From: Verrucomicrobiota bacterium
GTDB taxonomy: Bacteria; Verrucomicrobiota; Verrucomicrobiia; Limisphaerales; JADJPG01
Length of the DNA stretch: 64,000 bases
Assembly (NCBI GenBank): GCA_016713365.1
Contig: JADJPG010000025.1
Span: 1-64,000 of the forward strand
Direction: 5' to 3'
Position 1 is the first letter of the stretch. Each line of letters begins with the position of its first letter. Positions 8,436-17,453 of this stretch are shown one piece after another. The notes under the pieces are model-generated. The model worked only from the letters and a program-made list of their open reading frames with translations. It did not search any database and had not been told where the DNA came from. The position numbers and the translations under genes were made by a program.

Positions 8436-9116
8436 ATGCCAATTCGCATCAATCTACTGGCCGAGGCGCACGCCGCGGAAGAGGAACGCAGAAAGGATCC
8501 CGTCAAGCGCGCCGGCTACGTCGCCGCGTTAATCGTTCTATGCGTGGTGCTCTGGTCGGTGATGCTCCAGTTCAAAGTGGGCGGTGCCAAAAGTGAACTG
8601 GGGAGGCTTGAAGCGCGATGGAAGGCGATCGAGAAGAACTATCAGGGAGCCGTAAACGCCCAGAAGGCGAGCATCGATGTCGATCAACGTCTCGGCGCCC
8701 TGTATCAAATGACGACGAATCGCTTCCTGTGGGGAAGCGTTTTGAATGCGTTTCAGCAGACGATGCCGGGCATCGACGGCGTGCAGGTGGTGAAGCTCAA
8801 GACGGAGCAAACGTATGTTATCGAGCAAGGAACCGCCGCGCGAACCAATGGGACGACCGTAGTTCCTGGCAAACCTCCTACTTCCACTGAAAGAGTCTCC
8901 ATGACGATTGAAGCGAGGGATGTGGGTCCGAACCCAGGTCGTCGAGTGAACCAGTTCCGTGAATCGATCGCGGCGGTGCCGTTCTTCAAGGAAGTCCTGA
9001 ACAAGACCAATGGTGTGATGCTGCTGAGTCGCTCGGCGCCCCAGCCCAGTGCGGATGGGACCCACTCGTTCGTCATGTTCAGCTTGAAAGCGACCTTCCC
9101 GGAAAAGACCCGCTAA
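8436..9116 (+). CDS. pilN: PilN-like inner-membrane pilus assembly protein
   Basis: A 226-residue bitopic protein. The short cytoplasmic N-terminus MPIRINLLAEA carries the INLL motif that PilN proteins use to bind PilM. A transmembrane helix follows at about residues 29-46 (YVAALIVLCVVLWSVML), then a coiled-coil stretch and a periplasmic ferredoxin-like domain. It begins 18 bases after pilM and is followed by pilO after one base, so the genes are surely co-transcribed. Sequence identity in this family is always low, so the call rests on motif, topology and gene order. Confidence 0.85.
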   Translation: MPIRINLLAEAHAAEEERRKDPVKRAGYVAALIVLCVVLWSVMLQFKVGGAKSELGRLEARWKAIEKNYQGAVNAQKASIDVDQRLGALYQMTTNRFLWGSVLNAFQQTMPGIDGVQVVKLKTEQTYVIEQGTAARTNGTTVVPGKPPTSTERVSMTIEARDVGPNPGRRVNQFRESIAAVPFFKEVLNKTNGVMLLSRSAPQPSADGTHSFVMFSLKATFPEKTR

Positions 9117-9117
9117 G

Positions 9118-9720
9118 ATGAAAAATTTGCCAAAAGAGAAGCGTGATCGCCTGATTCTTCTGGTGATCGGCACCCTGGTGGTGGTGGTAGGCCTCTACTA
9201 TGGCTTGATCACGATGCAGCAGAAATCGTTGCAGGAAACAGCCAAGAAAAAGATCGAGCAGGAAACGAAGCTGGGCAACGGGCAGCGCATCGTCGGGAAT
9301 TCGGCGAAGGTGCAGGAAGCTTTGGACGCCGCTTCAGCCAAGGTGAAGGCGATTGAGTCCACGATGCCTTCTGGTGACATCTACTCCTGGCTGATTCTCA
9401 CGATCAACACCTTCGTGAATGCGTTCAATGAGTCTCATCAGGCGCACATCGATATTCCGCAATACAGCCGGGAGGTACCCTGTGACATCGGAATGCTGGG
9501 CAAGTTTCCCTATAGGGCCGCGAGCTTCATTCTCCGAGGGACGGCACATTACCACGACTTCGGGCGCTTTGTGTCCGAGTTCGAGAATACGTTTCCCTAC
9601 ATGCGGATTCAAAATATCGACCTCGAACCCAGCCCGCTTGGCAACTCGTCGAATCCCGACGATGCGGAGAGGCTGCAGTTCAAGATCGAAGTTGTCACTC
9701 CCGTGAATGTTCCGAACTAA
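9118..9720 (+). CDS. pilO: PilO-like inner-membrane pilus assembly protein
   Basis: A 200-residue bitopic protein with a basic N-terminus (MKNLPKEKRDR), a transmembrane helix at about residues 12-31, a coiled-coil region to about residue 85, and a periplasmic domain containing FPYRAASFILRGTAHYHDFG. In the PilO family this domain pairs with PilN and supports the periplasmic collar between inner membrane and secretin. It sits one base after pilN. Assignment by topology and position in the operon. Confidence 0.82.
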   Translation: MKNLPKEKRDRLILLVIGTLVVVVGLYYGLITMQQKSLQETAKKKIEQETKLGNGQRIVGNSAKVQEALDAASAKVKAIESTMPSGDIYSWLILTINTFVNAFNESHQAHIDIPQYSREVPCDIGMLGKFPYRAASFILRGTAHYHDFGRFVSEFENTFPYMRIQNIDLEPSPLGNSSNPDDAERLQFKIEVVTPVNVPN

Positions 9721-9732
9721 CCCCAAGGAGCC

Positions 9733-10197
9733 ATGAGTCGCACCATTGTTTACTTATCGTTGCTGGTCGGAGCACTTGCGTCTGTCTCGGTCGCGTTCGC
9801 TGCTCCAGGAAACACGATTCCAGACGGATCGCCCCTCGCTCCGGCTGGCGCACCTCGCTCTTCTTTTGTCAGCGATCCCACCGAGTCGGGTTTTGGGAAA
9901 GATCCTTTCTACCCGAAGAGTGCGCGTCTGACGCGAAGCAAAGTTACGAAGACCGAAGACGAAGTCCCGCCGCCGCCGGATTTCCCAACGGAACTCCTGT
10001 TGAAAGGAGTTTCGTTCATCGGCGGAAAGAAGCTCGCCATCATCAACAACCAAACGGTTGCCGAGCAGGAAGAGTTTTCCATCCGGATTGCCGGAAAACT
10101 CGTCAAGGGGCAGTGCGTCGAGATTAAGGAGAAGAGCGCAGTCCTCAAGGTCAACGGAGTTACCAAGGAAGTCCCGCTCCGCCCCGGCGTTCAGTGA
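9733..10197 (+). CDS. PilP-like periplasmic protein of the pilus operon
   Basis: A 154-residue protein with a cleavable-looking signal peptide (residues 1-23, ending SVAFAAPG). A proline-rich linker leads to a small C-terminal beta domain around LLKGVSFIGGKKLAIINNQT, which resembles the HR/PilP-type domain that binds secretin N-domains. A good ribosome site (AAGGAG) precedes the ATG. Its place between pilO and the secretin gene is that of pilP. It lacks an obvious lipobox, unlike many PilP proteins, so the call is by context and domain shape. Confidence 0.65.
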   Translation: MSRTIVYLSLLVGALASVSVAFAAPGNTIPDGSPLAPAGAPRSSFVSDPTESGFGKDPFYPKSARLTRSKVTKTEDEVPPPPDFPTELLLKGVSFIGGKKLAIINNQTVAEQEEFSIRIAGKLVKGQCVEIKEKSAVLKVNGVTKEVPLRPGVQ

Positions 10198-10251
10198 CCC
10201 CTCATCATTAACAATTTTCTCGCTACGATTTAGTTCCTAACCACCACCACT

Positions 10252-11900
10252 ATGAACAAGAAACTCACAGCACTCATCCTCGGTCTTGCGACCAGCGGCC
10301 TGGCCTCCTACGGCCAGGATAACAATCCCCCACCTCCGCCTCCAGTGGACAACGTTAAGCCGGCCGAAACGCCAACCGTGACGTCGCCCGTGGTTTCGCC
10401 TGTCGTTGAAGTCCCCGCGACAACTCCGGATGTACCTGCTGCGACTCCGGCACCGACGGAAGCCACGCCTGCGGTTGCACCGGTTGACGGTGCGGTAACT
10501 GTGGCCGCTCGGGAGACTGCTCCGGCTCAAACGTCCGGGGGCGCTGCGAGCAAGGCTGACGAAACTGTGCCGCTGATCGTGATCGACGATGTTCCGTTGA
10601 CCGATGCGATTCGCAATCTGGCGCGCCAGTCGGCGTTGAACTTCCAGTTTGATCCGCGCGTCACCACTTCGAATCAGCCGAATGTCAGCATCCGTTTCGA
10701 AAATGTGAGCGCCCAGGAAGCGCTGCTGGCGGTGCTCGACAACTACAGCCTCGTGCTGGTGAAGGATAACAAGTCGAAGATCGCCCGCGTGACGATCAAA
10801 GACCCGAAGGCTGAAGATCCGCTCGTGGCGAAGATTGTGCAACTGCGGTATAGCGAGCCCACGAATCTGGTCGGCATCGTAAAGACGACGCTTTCCAGCC
10901 GCAGCACGGTGGTTGCCGATGCGCGGACCTCCAGCTCATCATCAACACCACGGAAAAGGAAGTGGATGGCGTGCTGAATCTCATCAAGACGCTGGATTCT
11001 CCTACCAAGCAGGTCTTGATCGAAGCCAAGTTGATTGAAACGTCGAAGGCGCCCAGCACGATCAAGGGTATCGACTGGAGTGGCACTCTCGCCGCCCAAC
11101 AGTTCGCTTTCGGAAACAACACCCAAACGGCTCCCCAATCGGCTGGTCAGAGCGATAACAAGCCCCTGGCGACCCAGTGGCCGCGCATGATGATCGATAC
11201 CGCCAAGGGCTTCAACCCGGCGACTGCGTTCCTCGATGCGGATGGAGTCAGCGCGGTGTTGTCGTTCTTGAACAAGGACACGGACACCGAAGTGGTCGCC
11301 ACGCCTCGCGCGGTGACTCTGGACAACCAGACGGCAACGTTGTCCGTCACGCGTGCCTTCCCGATCTTCCAGGTCACGCCTGGTTCCGCGAACTCTCCGG
11401 CTGGTGCCACGGTCACCTACACCAACCTCGGTGCGATCCTCTACGTCACGCCGCGCATCGCCGCGGACAATAACGTTTCACTGAAGGTTGTTCCCGAAGT
11501 CTCGAACATCGATGGCGTGGACAAACAGGTTTTGAATGGCGAGGAAAACACGGCCAACATCTATGCGATCCGCCGCATTGAAACGTCTGTGATGATCCCC
11601 AGCGGCAGCACGCTGGTGATGGGCGGCATGGTCAACGATACTCGCAGCAAGAGCTACACGAAGATCCCGATCCTCGGTGATATTCCGTTCGCTGGTCTCG
11701 CGTTCCGCAGGGAAGGAAAGACGCGCAACAAGCAGAACCTCCTAATCTTCGTCACGCCGACGATTGTGGATGACGGAGACTATCAGGCGAGCACCAGCGG
11801 CCGTGTCTTCCTGCAGAGCAAGCCGACCGAGTCTCCTGAGCCGAAGGAAACCGCCTGGGACAGCGGCAAGCCTCACGATTGGACCCAGCCCGCACGCTAA
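10252..11900 (+). CDS. pilQ: Secretin, PilQ/GspD family (interrupted by a frameshift)
   Basis: The outer-membrane secretin forms the pore through which the pilus leaves the cell. The first part (10252 to about 10930) has a signal peptide, a long Pro/Thr/Ala linker, and an STN-like plus N-domain region (LTDAIRNLARQSALNFQFDP). The second part (about 10932-11900) continues with QLIINTTEKEVDGVLNLIKT and the secretin core, including VVATPRAVTLDNQTATL and IPSGSTLVMGGMVNDTRSK. The frame changes at about 10930, consistent with one missing base. Joined length is about 549 residues, normal for the family. A functional gene with a sequence error seems more likely than a decayed one. Confidence 0.85.
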
Positions 11901-11963
11901 TGGATGAGTGGTAGTGCTACGAATGAAGTAACTACGAGCAGCTTCCAACTCTACACGAACACC

Positions 11964-12809
11964 ATGAAAAATAACTTCCTCCAAAAACGGCTCCTGTCGA
12001 TCGCCGGCCCGGCTGTGGCCTTGGTGATTGCCGGTTCGGCCGTCCAAACTCGGGCGGCGGCCTTCGATTCGCCAGTCGGTGACTGGGATTTCTCCTTCAC
12101 TGGATCGGAGAAAGGCGTCGCACAAATCACCTTCCTAGGTGACAACACCCTGACGGGTTTTGAAATCCTCACCCCGGGCAAGCCACTAGCCAGCGGGACA
12201 GTGCCGGACACCAATCCTCGTGGCGGCATCGTCACGGACACTGATCCGCGGACCGGCCAGCCGAACACTGGATCCTCGGGGACCAACAAGTTCGTTTGGG
12301 GCGGCGTCCTCATCGACGGGTATTGGGGTTTTGACGCCAGGGGAAAAGTTGTCGGCACGGTGACATTCACCTCCTCAGCCAGCACCAATGGAATGAGTTT
12401 CATCGGCACAGTGACGGCGGGCACTCGAATGACGCTTCGCGCTTCTGATGAAACCGGTGGGATGATCTATCGCGGAGTGCCGCGTGCGGCACTTCCGGAT
12501 ATTTCAGGAGACTACACGGCATCCGGCAAGAAGGGGCGGTCTCGTCACACGGGCTTCTTTACCTTGTCGGCCTCGGGCGACCCGAACATCTATGATGTTG
12601 TCGCGCATGGACCGGGGTACGATGGCGCTGGTTTCGCGCTGCTGACTTCGAATAACAAGCTCGGCATCTACTACGAGATCGGTGAAACGAATCCCGCCAT
12701 CGTTGCCCTGAGCGGTTCGTTCAATGCGACGCGCTTGAAAGGTTCCGTGAGCGGTACCGATGGAACGAATAACTTCTCGCTCAAGCTCGTTCAGCCGCAG
12801 CTCGACTGA
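11964..12809 (+). CDS. Secreted protein of unknown function downstream of the secretin
   Basis: The ATG at 11964 gives 281 residues beginning MKNNFLQKRLLSIAGPAVAL. A signal peptide ends near residue 30 (QTRAAAFDSP). The mature part is glycine-, threonine- and serine-rich and alternates short predicted beta strands (VGDWDFSFTGSEKGVAQITF, FTLSASGDPNIYDVVAHGPG). This suggests a beta-sandwich or repeated beta-sheet exoprotein. I do not recognise the family. It lies 63 bases after the secretin and before a strong terminator, so it probably belongs to the pilus transcript. Confidence 0.7.
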   Translation: MKNNFLQKRLLSIAGPAVALVIAGSAVQTRAAAFDSPVGDWDFSFTGSEKGVAQITFLGDNTLTGFEILTPGKPLASGTVPDTNPRGGIVTDTDPRTGQPNTGSSGTNKFVWGGVLIDGYWGFDARGKVVGTVTFTSSASTNGMSFIGTVTAGTRMTLRASDETGGMIYRGVPRAALPDISGDYTASGKKGRSRHTGFFTLSASGDPNIYDVVAHGPGYDGAGFALLTSNNKLGIYYEIGETNPAIVALSGSFNATRLKGSVSGTDGTNNFSLKLVQPQLD

Positions 12810-12834
12810 CCGTTGCCAAGAATTCCTCCGCACA

Positions 12835-12861
12835 AGCCGCCCGGAAACGGGCGGCTTTTTT
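12835..12861 (+). terminator. Rho-independent terminator of the pilus operon
   Basis: A 9-bp perfect stem (AGCCGCCCG with CGGGCGGCT) and GAAA tetraloop are followed at once by six T. It lies 26 bases after the secreted-protein gene. It overlaps the stop codon of the convergent regulator gene, whose strand lacks a matching T tract. Confidence 0.93.
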
Positions 12862-14314
12862 ATTGGATCGCGAGTCCCTGACGAATGCCGAATTTCTCCA
12901 CCCGCTTGCGCAGGGTGGCGCGCGTGATGCCAAGCAGTTTGGCGGCTTGAACCTGGTTTCCCTGCGTTTCAATAAGCGCTTGAATGACCAGTTCACGTTC
13001 GACGGCAGGTATCACCTTGAGCTTCGAATCCAAGCGGGCGCGGTGGAATAGAGCCTTCGCCAGAGTGGCGACATCTGCGTTCTCGAGGCGTGCGACGCTG
13101 TTTGAATCGCCAGAATGAGAGGCGGTGGACGCCGCCTGATTGCGCGGCGTGGTGAGTTCGGGAGGGAGATCGGAGGGCAGGATGGCGTCTCCTTTGGTCA
13201 CCACCAACGCGCGGCGCATCACGTTCTCGAGTTCACGCACATTGCCCGGCCAATGGTAGCCTTCCAGGAGGGACAGGACGTCTTGGGAAATGGATTTCGG
13301 GGACTGGCCTTGTTCCTGGGCAAACTTCTTCAGGAAATAGTTTACCAGCAGGCGGACATCTTCGCGGCGGTCGCGTAACGGGGGCATCGCGATGCGAACG
13401 ACGTTCAGGCGATAGAACAGGTCTTCCCGGAACTCCTTCGTCGCCACAGCCGCCTCCAGCGGCTTGTTGGTCGCGGCGATGACGCGGACGTCGACCTTGA
13501 TGGGTTGGTTTCCACCGACGCGTTCGAACGTCCCCGATTGCAGCACGCGCAGGATCTTTGTTTGCGTGGCGAGGGTCATGTCGCCGATTTCGTCGAGAAA
13601 GATCGTGCCGTGATTGCATTGCTCGAACTTGCCGATGCGCTGGTTGGTCGCGCCCGTGAACGCGCCGCGTTCGTGGCCGAACAGTTCGCTCTCCAGCAAG
13701 TTCTCTGGAATGGCAGCGCAGTTGATGGCGAGGAACGCTTGCCCCGCCCTCTGGCTGTGGCTGTAGATCGCTCGTGCAACGAGCTCCTTGCCGGTGCCGC
13801 TCTCTCCTGTGATCAGCGCGGTCGCGTCCGACGCGGAAAGTTGGCCGATGAGTTTGAAGACATTCTGCATCTGCTCGCAGCGGCCGACGATGCCGAGATC
13901 GTAATCCTCGGATTCCAGCAGCGGCTGATAGGAGACAACTTGCTTCATCGCGCGTGCGGCCTTGAGTGCGTCGAAGACGATCTGTTTGAGCTTCGGCACG
14001 TCGAACGGTTTGAGGAGATAGTCGTAGGCGCCCAGTTTCATCGCCTCGATCGCGGTCTGCGTGGTGCCGTAGGCCGTCATCATGATCACGGGCAGCTTCG
14101 CATCGAGCTGGCGGAGACGGCGGAGCGTTTCGAGACCATTGATGCCGCCCATGCGGATGTCCATGATCACCAGATTCGGCTTCAGCTTGGGGATGATGCG
14201 GAGACCTTCCTCGCCACTGGTGGCGGTGGTGAGCTCAATCTCCGGGGAATCAAAGATTCGTCGGAATGAGTATTGAACGTCAGCTTCGTCGTCGATCAGA
14301 AGTAATTTATCCAT
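12860..14314 (-). CDS. Sigma-54-dependent response regulator (NtrC family)
   Basis: The start at 14314 gives 484 residues beginning MDKLLLIDDEADVQYSFRR. Domains: a receiver at residues 1-120 (LVIMDIRMGG carries the phospho-accepting Asp, late lysine in YDYLLKPFD). An AAA+ sigma-54 interaction domain spans about 145-380, with Walker A GESGTGKELVARA, the sigma-54-contacting loop GAFTGA and Walker B GTIFLDEIGD. A Fis-type helix-turn-helix lies at the C-terminus (GNQVQAAKLLGITRATLRKR). Phosphorylation activates ATP-driven opening of sigma-54 promoters. No kinase gene is adjacent. It converges on the pilus operon and could control it, which is inference. Confidence 0.93.
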   Translation of the reverse strand: MDKLLLIDDEADVQYSFRRIFDSPEIELTTATSGEEGLRIIPKLKPNLVIMDIRMGGINGLETLRRLRQLDAKLPVIMMTAYGTTQTAIEAMKLGAYDYLLKPFDVPKLKQIVFDALKAARAMKQVVSYQPLLESEDYDLGIVGRCEQMQNVFKLIGQLSASDATALITGESGTGKELVARAIYSHSQRAGQAFLAINCAAIPENLLESELFGHERGAFTGATNQRIGKFEQCNHGTIFLDEIGDMTLATQTKILRVLQSGTFERVGGNQPIKVDVRVIAATNKPLEAAVATKEFREDLFYRLNVVRIAMPPLRDRREDVRLLVNYFLKKFAQEQGQSPKSISQDVLSLLEGYHWPGNVRELENVMRRALVVTKGDAILPSDLPPELTTPRNQAASTASHSGDSNSVARLENADVATLAKALFHRARLDSKLKVIPAVERELVIQALIETQGNQVQAAKLLGITRATLRKRVEKFGIRQGLAIQ

Positions 14315-14398
14315 GCCAGTGCGAGTTAGTGATACGTGATGCCGGTGGGCTGAAAAGGAAATAATTGGAACTTCGCTCCGGCTTTCGGCCAAAGCGGT

Positions 14399-15499
14399 TC
14401 AGGCACCGCGGGTTTGTTCGAGATTGATCGGGACGATGTCTTTCCGGTCTTTCATGGTCAGATAGACCAACCCTCCGATCAGGCTCCAGAAAAGACTGCC
14501 GGCGTAGGCGAGCAGGGAAAGTGACAGCGCGGCAGTGCGATCGACGCCGATAACATGGAGCATCTGCACGAACAAATGCTCGCGGACTCCTAGGCCGTTG
14601 GGCGAGATCGGCAGGGCAGAAATGCAGATGACGATGGGAACGGCGACGAACATGACCGTGGTTGAAACAGGAATGTTCATGCCGCGCGCGAGAACGATGA
14701 ATTGTGCGACGCAAGCTGTGTTAAGGAGCATGGACGTGGCGAGTGACTTGATCACGAACCCACGGGATTGGCCGAACAGCTTGCAGGAGTCGAGCGTTCG
14801 CTCCAGCCATTCGCCCTTCGGCAGCCGTCTCAACCAATCGCGGGCGCCGGACCAGCGTCGCGATACACCGCCCCAAAAGGCGGTGCCAAGAATTACCGAA
14901 CCGGAGAGCATCATGAGCACGACGATTCCTGCCAACGGACGAATCCATGAGTCCCTTGCGATCAATTCGGTGTTGAATATCATCATGGCGGACGCGAAGA
15001 GCAGCATCGCCCAGAGTCCGATGAGGCGGTCAACGACGACCGTGAGAACGGCGTTCGTCTTTTTGTTTTGAGCGTCACGCACTGCGTACCACGCCTTCAT
15101 CAGGTCGCCGCCGTTCGAGCCCAACAGCACGGAGTTAAAGAAATGGGCTACGAATGAAATCTGCGTGATCCGCTGCCAGCTGACGTTCAGGCCTTGTGCT
15201 TGCAGGGCGAATCGCCAGCGCACCACGCCAAGGAAAAGGGTGGAGCCCATGAAGAGCAGGGAGATGACGAAATGGACAGGGGGAACTTTCGTGAGCGTGC
15301 GTCCGAGTTCACCGGGGCCAACGGTCCAACCCTGACGCCACTGTTCAGTCCGGGGAAGTTGATTGAACGCGATCTCGCCTTCCTTCTCGAGGGCCTTGTG
15401 CTTCTCGCGCGCTTCGTTGACAAAGATGCTGTGAAACACCCAGACGAGCAGCAGGAGGCAAAGGCCAATCCTCCATGTCTTTTGCCACAGTTTCTTCAC
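14399..15499 (-). CDS. Lysylphosphatidylglycerol synthase TM-region-like (UPF0104) membrane protein
   Basis: A 366-residue polytopic inner-membrane protein with about seven or eight hydrophobic helices. Landmarks are VRWRFALQAQGLNVSW, FFNSVLLGSNGGDLMKAWY, VVVDRLIGLWAMLL and the ALPISPNGLGVREHL segment. These are typical of the flippase-like domain of the LPG synthase superfamily. No aminoacyl-transferase domain is attached. Such stand-alone proteins are thought to move lipid or lipid-linked intermediates, but the substrate is unknown. Confidence 0.85.
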   Translation of the reverse strand: MKKLWQKTWRIGLCLLLLVWVFHSIFVNEAREKHKALEKEGEIAFNQLPRTEQWRQGWTVGPGELGRTLTKVPPVHFVISLLFMGSTLFLGVVRWRFALQAQGLNVSWQRITQISFVAHFFNSVLLGSNGGDLMKAWYAVRDAQNKKTNAVLTVVVDRLIGLWAMLLFASAMMIFNTELIARDSWIRPLAGIVVLMMLSGSVILGTAFWGGVSRRWSGARDWLRRLPKGEWLERTLDSCKLFGQSRGFVIKSLATSMLLNTACVAQFIVLARGMNIPVSTTVMFVAVPIVICISALPISPNGLGVREHLFVQMLHVIGVDRTAALSLSLLAYAGSLFWSLIGGLVYLTMKDRKDIVPINLEQTRGA

Positions 15500-15524
15500 T
15501 CGGATACAGGTGCTATTCGGAGCC

Positions 15525-16427
15525 TTAAATCGATTTCAGCTTCTCGATGCCACCTTTGGCATCCGCTGGACTCAGCGACGGGCTGAGTTCGAAGACTTTC
15601 AGGTGATCGGGTTTCACCAAAGGCTTGAGCGCTTCCCAATCGATGGTGCCCTTGCCGGGCGGGCGATGGTCGCGTCCCGGAAATTCAACATCATGCACAT
15701 GGAACCCGTAGAGGCGCGCCTGCATGGATTCGAGATGGGCCTTATGATTGATGAAGCCGAGATTCTCTTTGATCTGCGCATGCCCGGTGTCGTGCCAGTA
15801 AACGACGGTGGGATCGCGAAGCTCGCTCATGAACAGCGAGTAGTCGCTCTCGAACGGAATTTCCTCGAGCGCCTCGCGATTCTCGATGCCTAGCTTGATG
15901 CCTCGGGGTTTGGCTTCGTCCACGATTCGACGGATGGACTCGAGCGCGTTCTCCATGTAACGAGCCTTCTTCTTTTCGCGGACCTCGCGCACCTCGCGGC
16001 AAAGCTTCTCGAACTTGGGCGTATCCTTTTTTCCTTCGCCGACCATTTCGATCAAGGTGTCGGTGTAGTCCTTCATGTCGACGCAGCCGGTGTGAAGGAC
16101 GACGAGTTTTGCTTTTACCCGGACGGCGGTCTCCAGCGTCTTCACCGTGTGTTTGAAGGCGCTCTCACGTTCACGGCGATCTTCCGACGAAAACTTGTAG
16201 ATGTTCGGTGCGGCTCGATCGACGCCCATGGGCAGGGGACAGAAATTATGAAGGCTGGAGATCTTGATTTCGCCGGCTTCCACGGCTTCAAAGATACCGG
16301 GCAACAGGCTGATGCGGATGCCGTGGCTCAATTCGGCATACTCGAATCCCAGATCGCGAATCTCGCGCAACATGGCGCGGCCATCGGTGTGGCGATGCGA
16401 GTTCCAGCAGGTCGACAACGAATACAT
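15525..16427 (-). CDS. Sugar phosphate isomerase/epimerase-like TIM-barrel protein
   Basis: A 300-residue soluble protein of the AP-endonuclease-2/xylose-isomerase-like superfamily. It starts MYSLSTCWNSHRHTDGRAML and contains the typical strand-end motifs ISSLHNFCP, KLVVLHTGCVD, IKLGIENREALEE, VVYWHDTGHAQI and FHVHDVEFPG. The His, Glu and Asp residues at these strand ends are the usual divalent-metal ligands. The reaction is not known; relatives isomerise or epimerise sugars and cyclitols. It is 25 bases from the preceding minus-strand membrane gene and could share its transcript. Confidence 0.85.
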   Translation of the reverse strand: MYSLSTCWNSHRHTDGRAMLREIRDLGFEYAELSHGIRISLLPGIFEAVEAGEIKISSLHNFCPLPMGVDRAAPNIYKFSSEDRRERESAFKHTVKTLETAVRVKAKLVVLHTGCVDMKDYTDTLIEMVGEGKKDTPKFEKLCREVREVREKKKARYMENALESIRRIVDEAKPRGIKLGIENREALEEIPFESDYSLFMSELRDPTVVYWHDTGHAQIKENLGFINHKAHLESMQARLYGFHVHDVEFPGRDHRPPGKGTIDWEALKPLVKPDHLKVFELSPSLSPADAKGGIEKLKSI

Positions 16428-16518
16428 ACGAGACGGAATTTAATGCAAAATGGTCTGGGGACAAAGCGCGGACTGGAAGGCGGGCCCAGGGCCGCAGTCG
16501 TTTCACCTCCAAGCGCCA

Positions 16519-16558
16519 ATAAAAAGCCGGGTGGGGATTTCAAGGCCCACACCCGGCA
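16519..16558 (-). terminator. Rho-independent terminator downstream of rpsU
   Basis: On the minus strand an 11-bp GC-rich stem (GCCGGGTGTGGG with CCCCACCCGGC) and a short loop are followed by TTTTTATT. It lies about 27 bases after the rpsU stop codon and before the downstream TIM-barrel gene, so rpsU is probably a one-gene transcript. Confidence 0.88.
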
Positions 16559-16584
16559 TGCAAAGTTCGGACAATCGGAAGTGA

Positions 16585-16782
16585 TTACAAGTCGGCGTAA
16601 CGCGCAGCCAGCATCGCGGAGAACCGCGCTACCTTTTCCTTACGGCGGCGACGTTCACTCGGCTTTTCAAAATGCCGGTGATTACGAACTTCTTTCAGGG
16701 TGCCTTCGCGGTCGATTTTCTTTTTCAACCGGCGCAACGCCCGATCCACTGATTCACCTTTTTTTAACCTGATTTCAGTCAA
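16585..16782 (-). CDS. rpsU: 30S ribosomal protein S21
   Basis: A 65-residue basic protein starting MTEIRLKKGESVDRALRRLK and continuing KEVRNHRHFEKPSERRRRK. This is the standard S21 pattern, and the length is normal. S21 binds the 30S subunit near the anti-Shine-Dalgarno end of 16S rRNA and affects initiation. The region between this gene and the divergent hsp20 (16783-16988) must hold both promoters; I could not pick them with confidence. Confidence 0.96.
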   Translation of the reverse strand: MTEIRLKKGESVDRALRRLKKKIDREGTLKEVRNHRHFEKPSERRRRKEKVARFSAMLAARYADL

Positions 16783-16988
16783 CTTAACTCACTTCCTCTC
16801 TGGGACGGGAAGCTGGAACTCGTGCAACAACTGCAAAGCCCGCTTCAAGTCGGGCCGGAAGCGTATGAATCGGGGTGGGGGTTGTCAACGGTCAAAACCG
16901 GATCGTTTGATCGATCGGAACCTCAGTTCCCTGACAACGGCGCTTGCAGAATGCGAACTCCTGTCTTACGGTCCGAACAGTAGAAGCC

Positions 16989-17399
16989 ATGTGCAAAGTT
17001 AACTCTTCCCTGTATTCGCAGAGTCTCCCGGAACCCCGGCGGGACGCGGGCGGCCAGTCTCACTGGATTCCAAACACGGATGTTTACACCTCGGAGGAGG
17101 GCTTGGTCGTCAAGGCAGAGCTCGCAGGAATGCGCCGTGAAGACCTGGAGATTTCCGTCGATGGCAACCGCCTGTTGATCAGCGGCCAGCGCCAGGACGG
17201 TTGCCGCAATCCCGGTTGCAAGTTTCTGGTGATGGAGATCGATTACGGCGCGTTTGAATGTGTGATTGAGATCCCGCCGGGTTACGATCTGTCGAACGCC
17301 AAGGCGTCTTACCAGAACGGTTTCCTCCGCGTTGACGTTCCTCCTGCGGCTAAGCCAGTTTCCAAGACCGTTTTCGTTCACATCTCGGAGACTCAATAA
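16989..17399 (+). CDS. Hsp20/alpha-crystallin family small heat-shock protein
   Basis: The ATG at 16989 is preferred over one at 16944, giving 136 residues. The alpha-crystallin domain spans about residues 30-130: WIPNTDVYTSEEGLVVKAEL opens it, GMRREDLEISVDGNRLLISG follows, and NGFLRVDVP is the conserved C-terminal strand. These proteins hold unfolding clients in large oligomers in the cytoplasm. It lies 54 bases upstream of lon, so a holdase and a protease may be induced together. Confidence 0.93.
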   Translation: MCKVNSSLYSQSLPEPRRDAGGQSHWIPNTDVYTSEEGLVVKAELAGMRREDLEISVDGNRLLISGQRQDGCRNPGCKFLVMEIDYGAFECVIEIPPGYDLSNAKASYQNGFLRVDVPPAAKPVSKTVFVHISETQ

Positions 17400-17453
17400 T
17401 TCTCTCCGAACTCTCCGTGGCCTCGGAGCAACCTAACTCAGAACCGCTCATCG

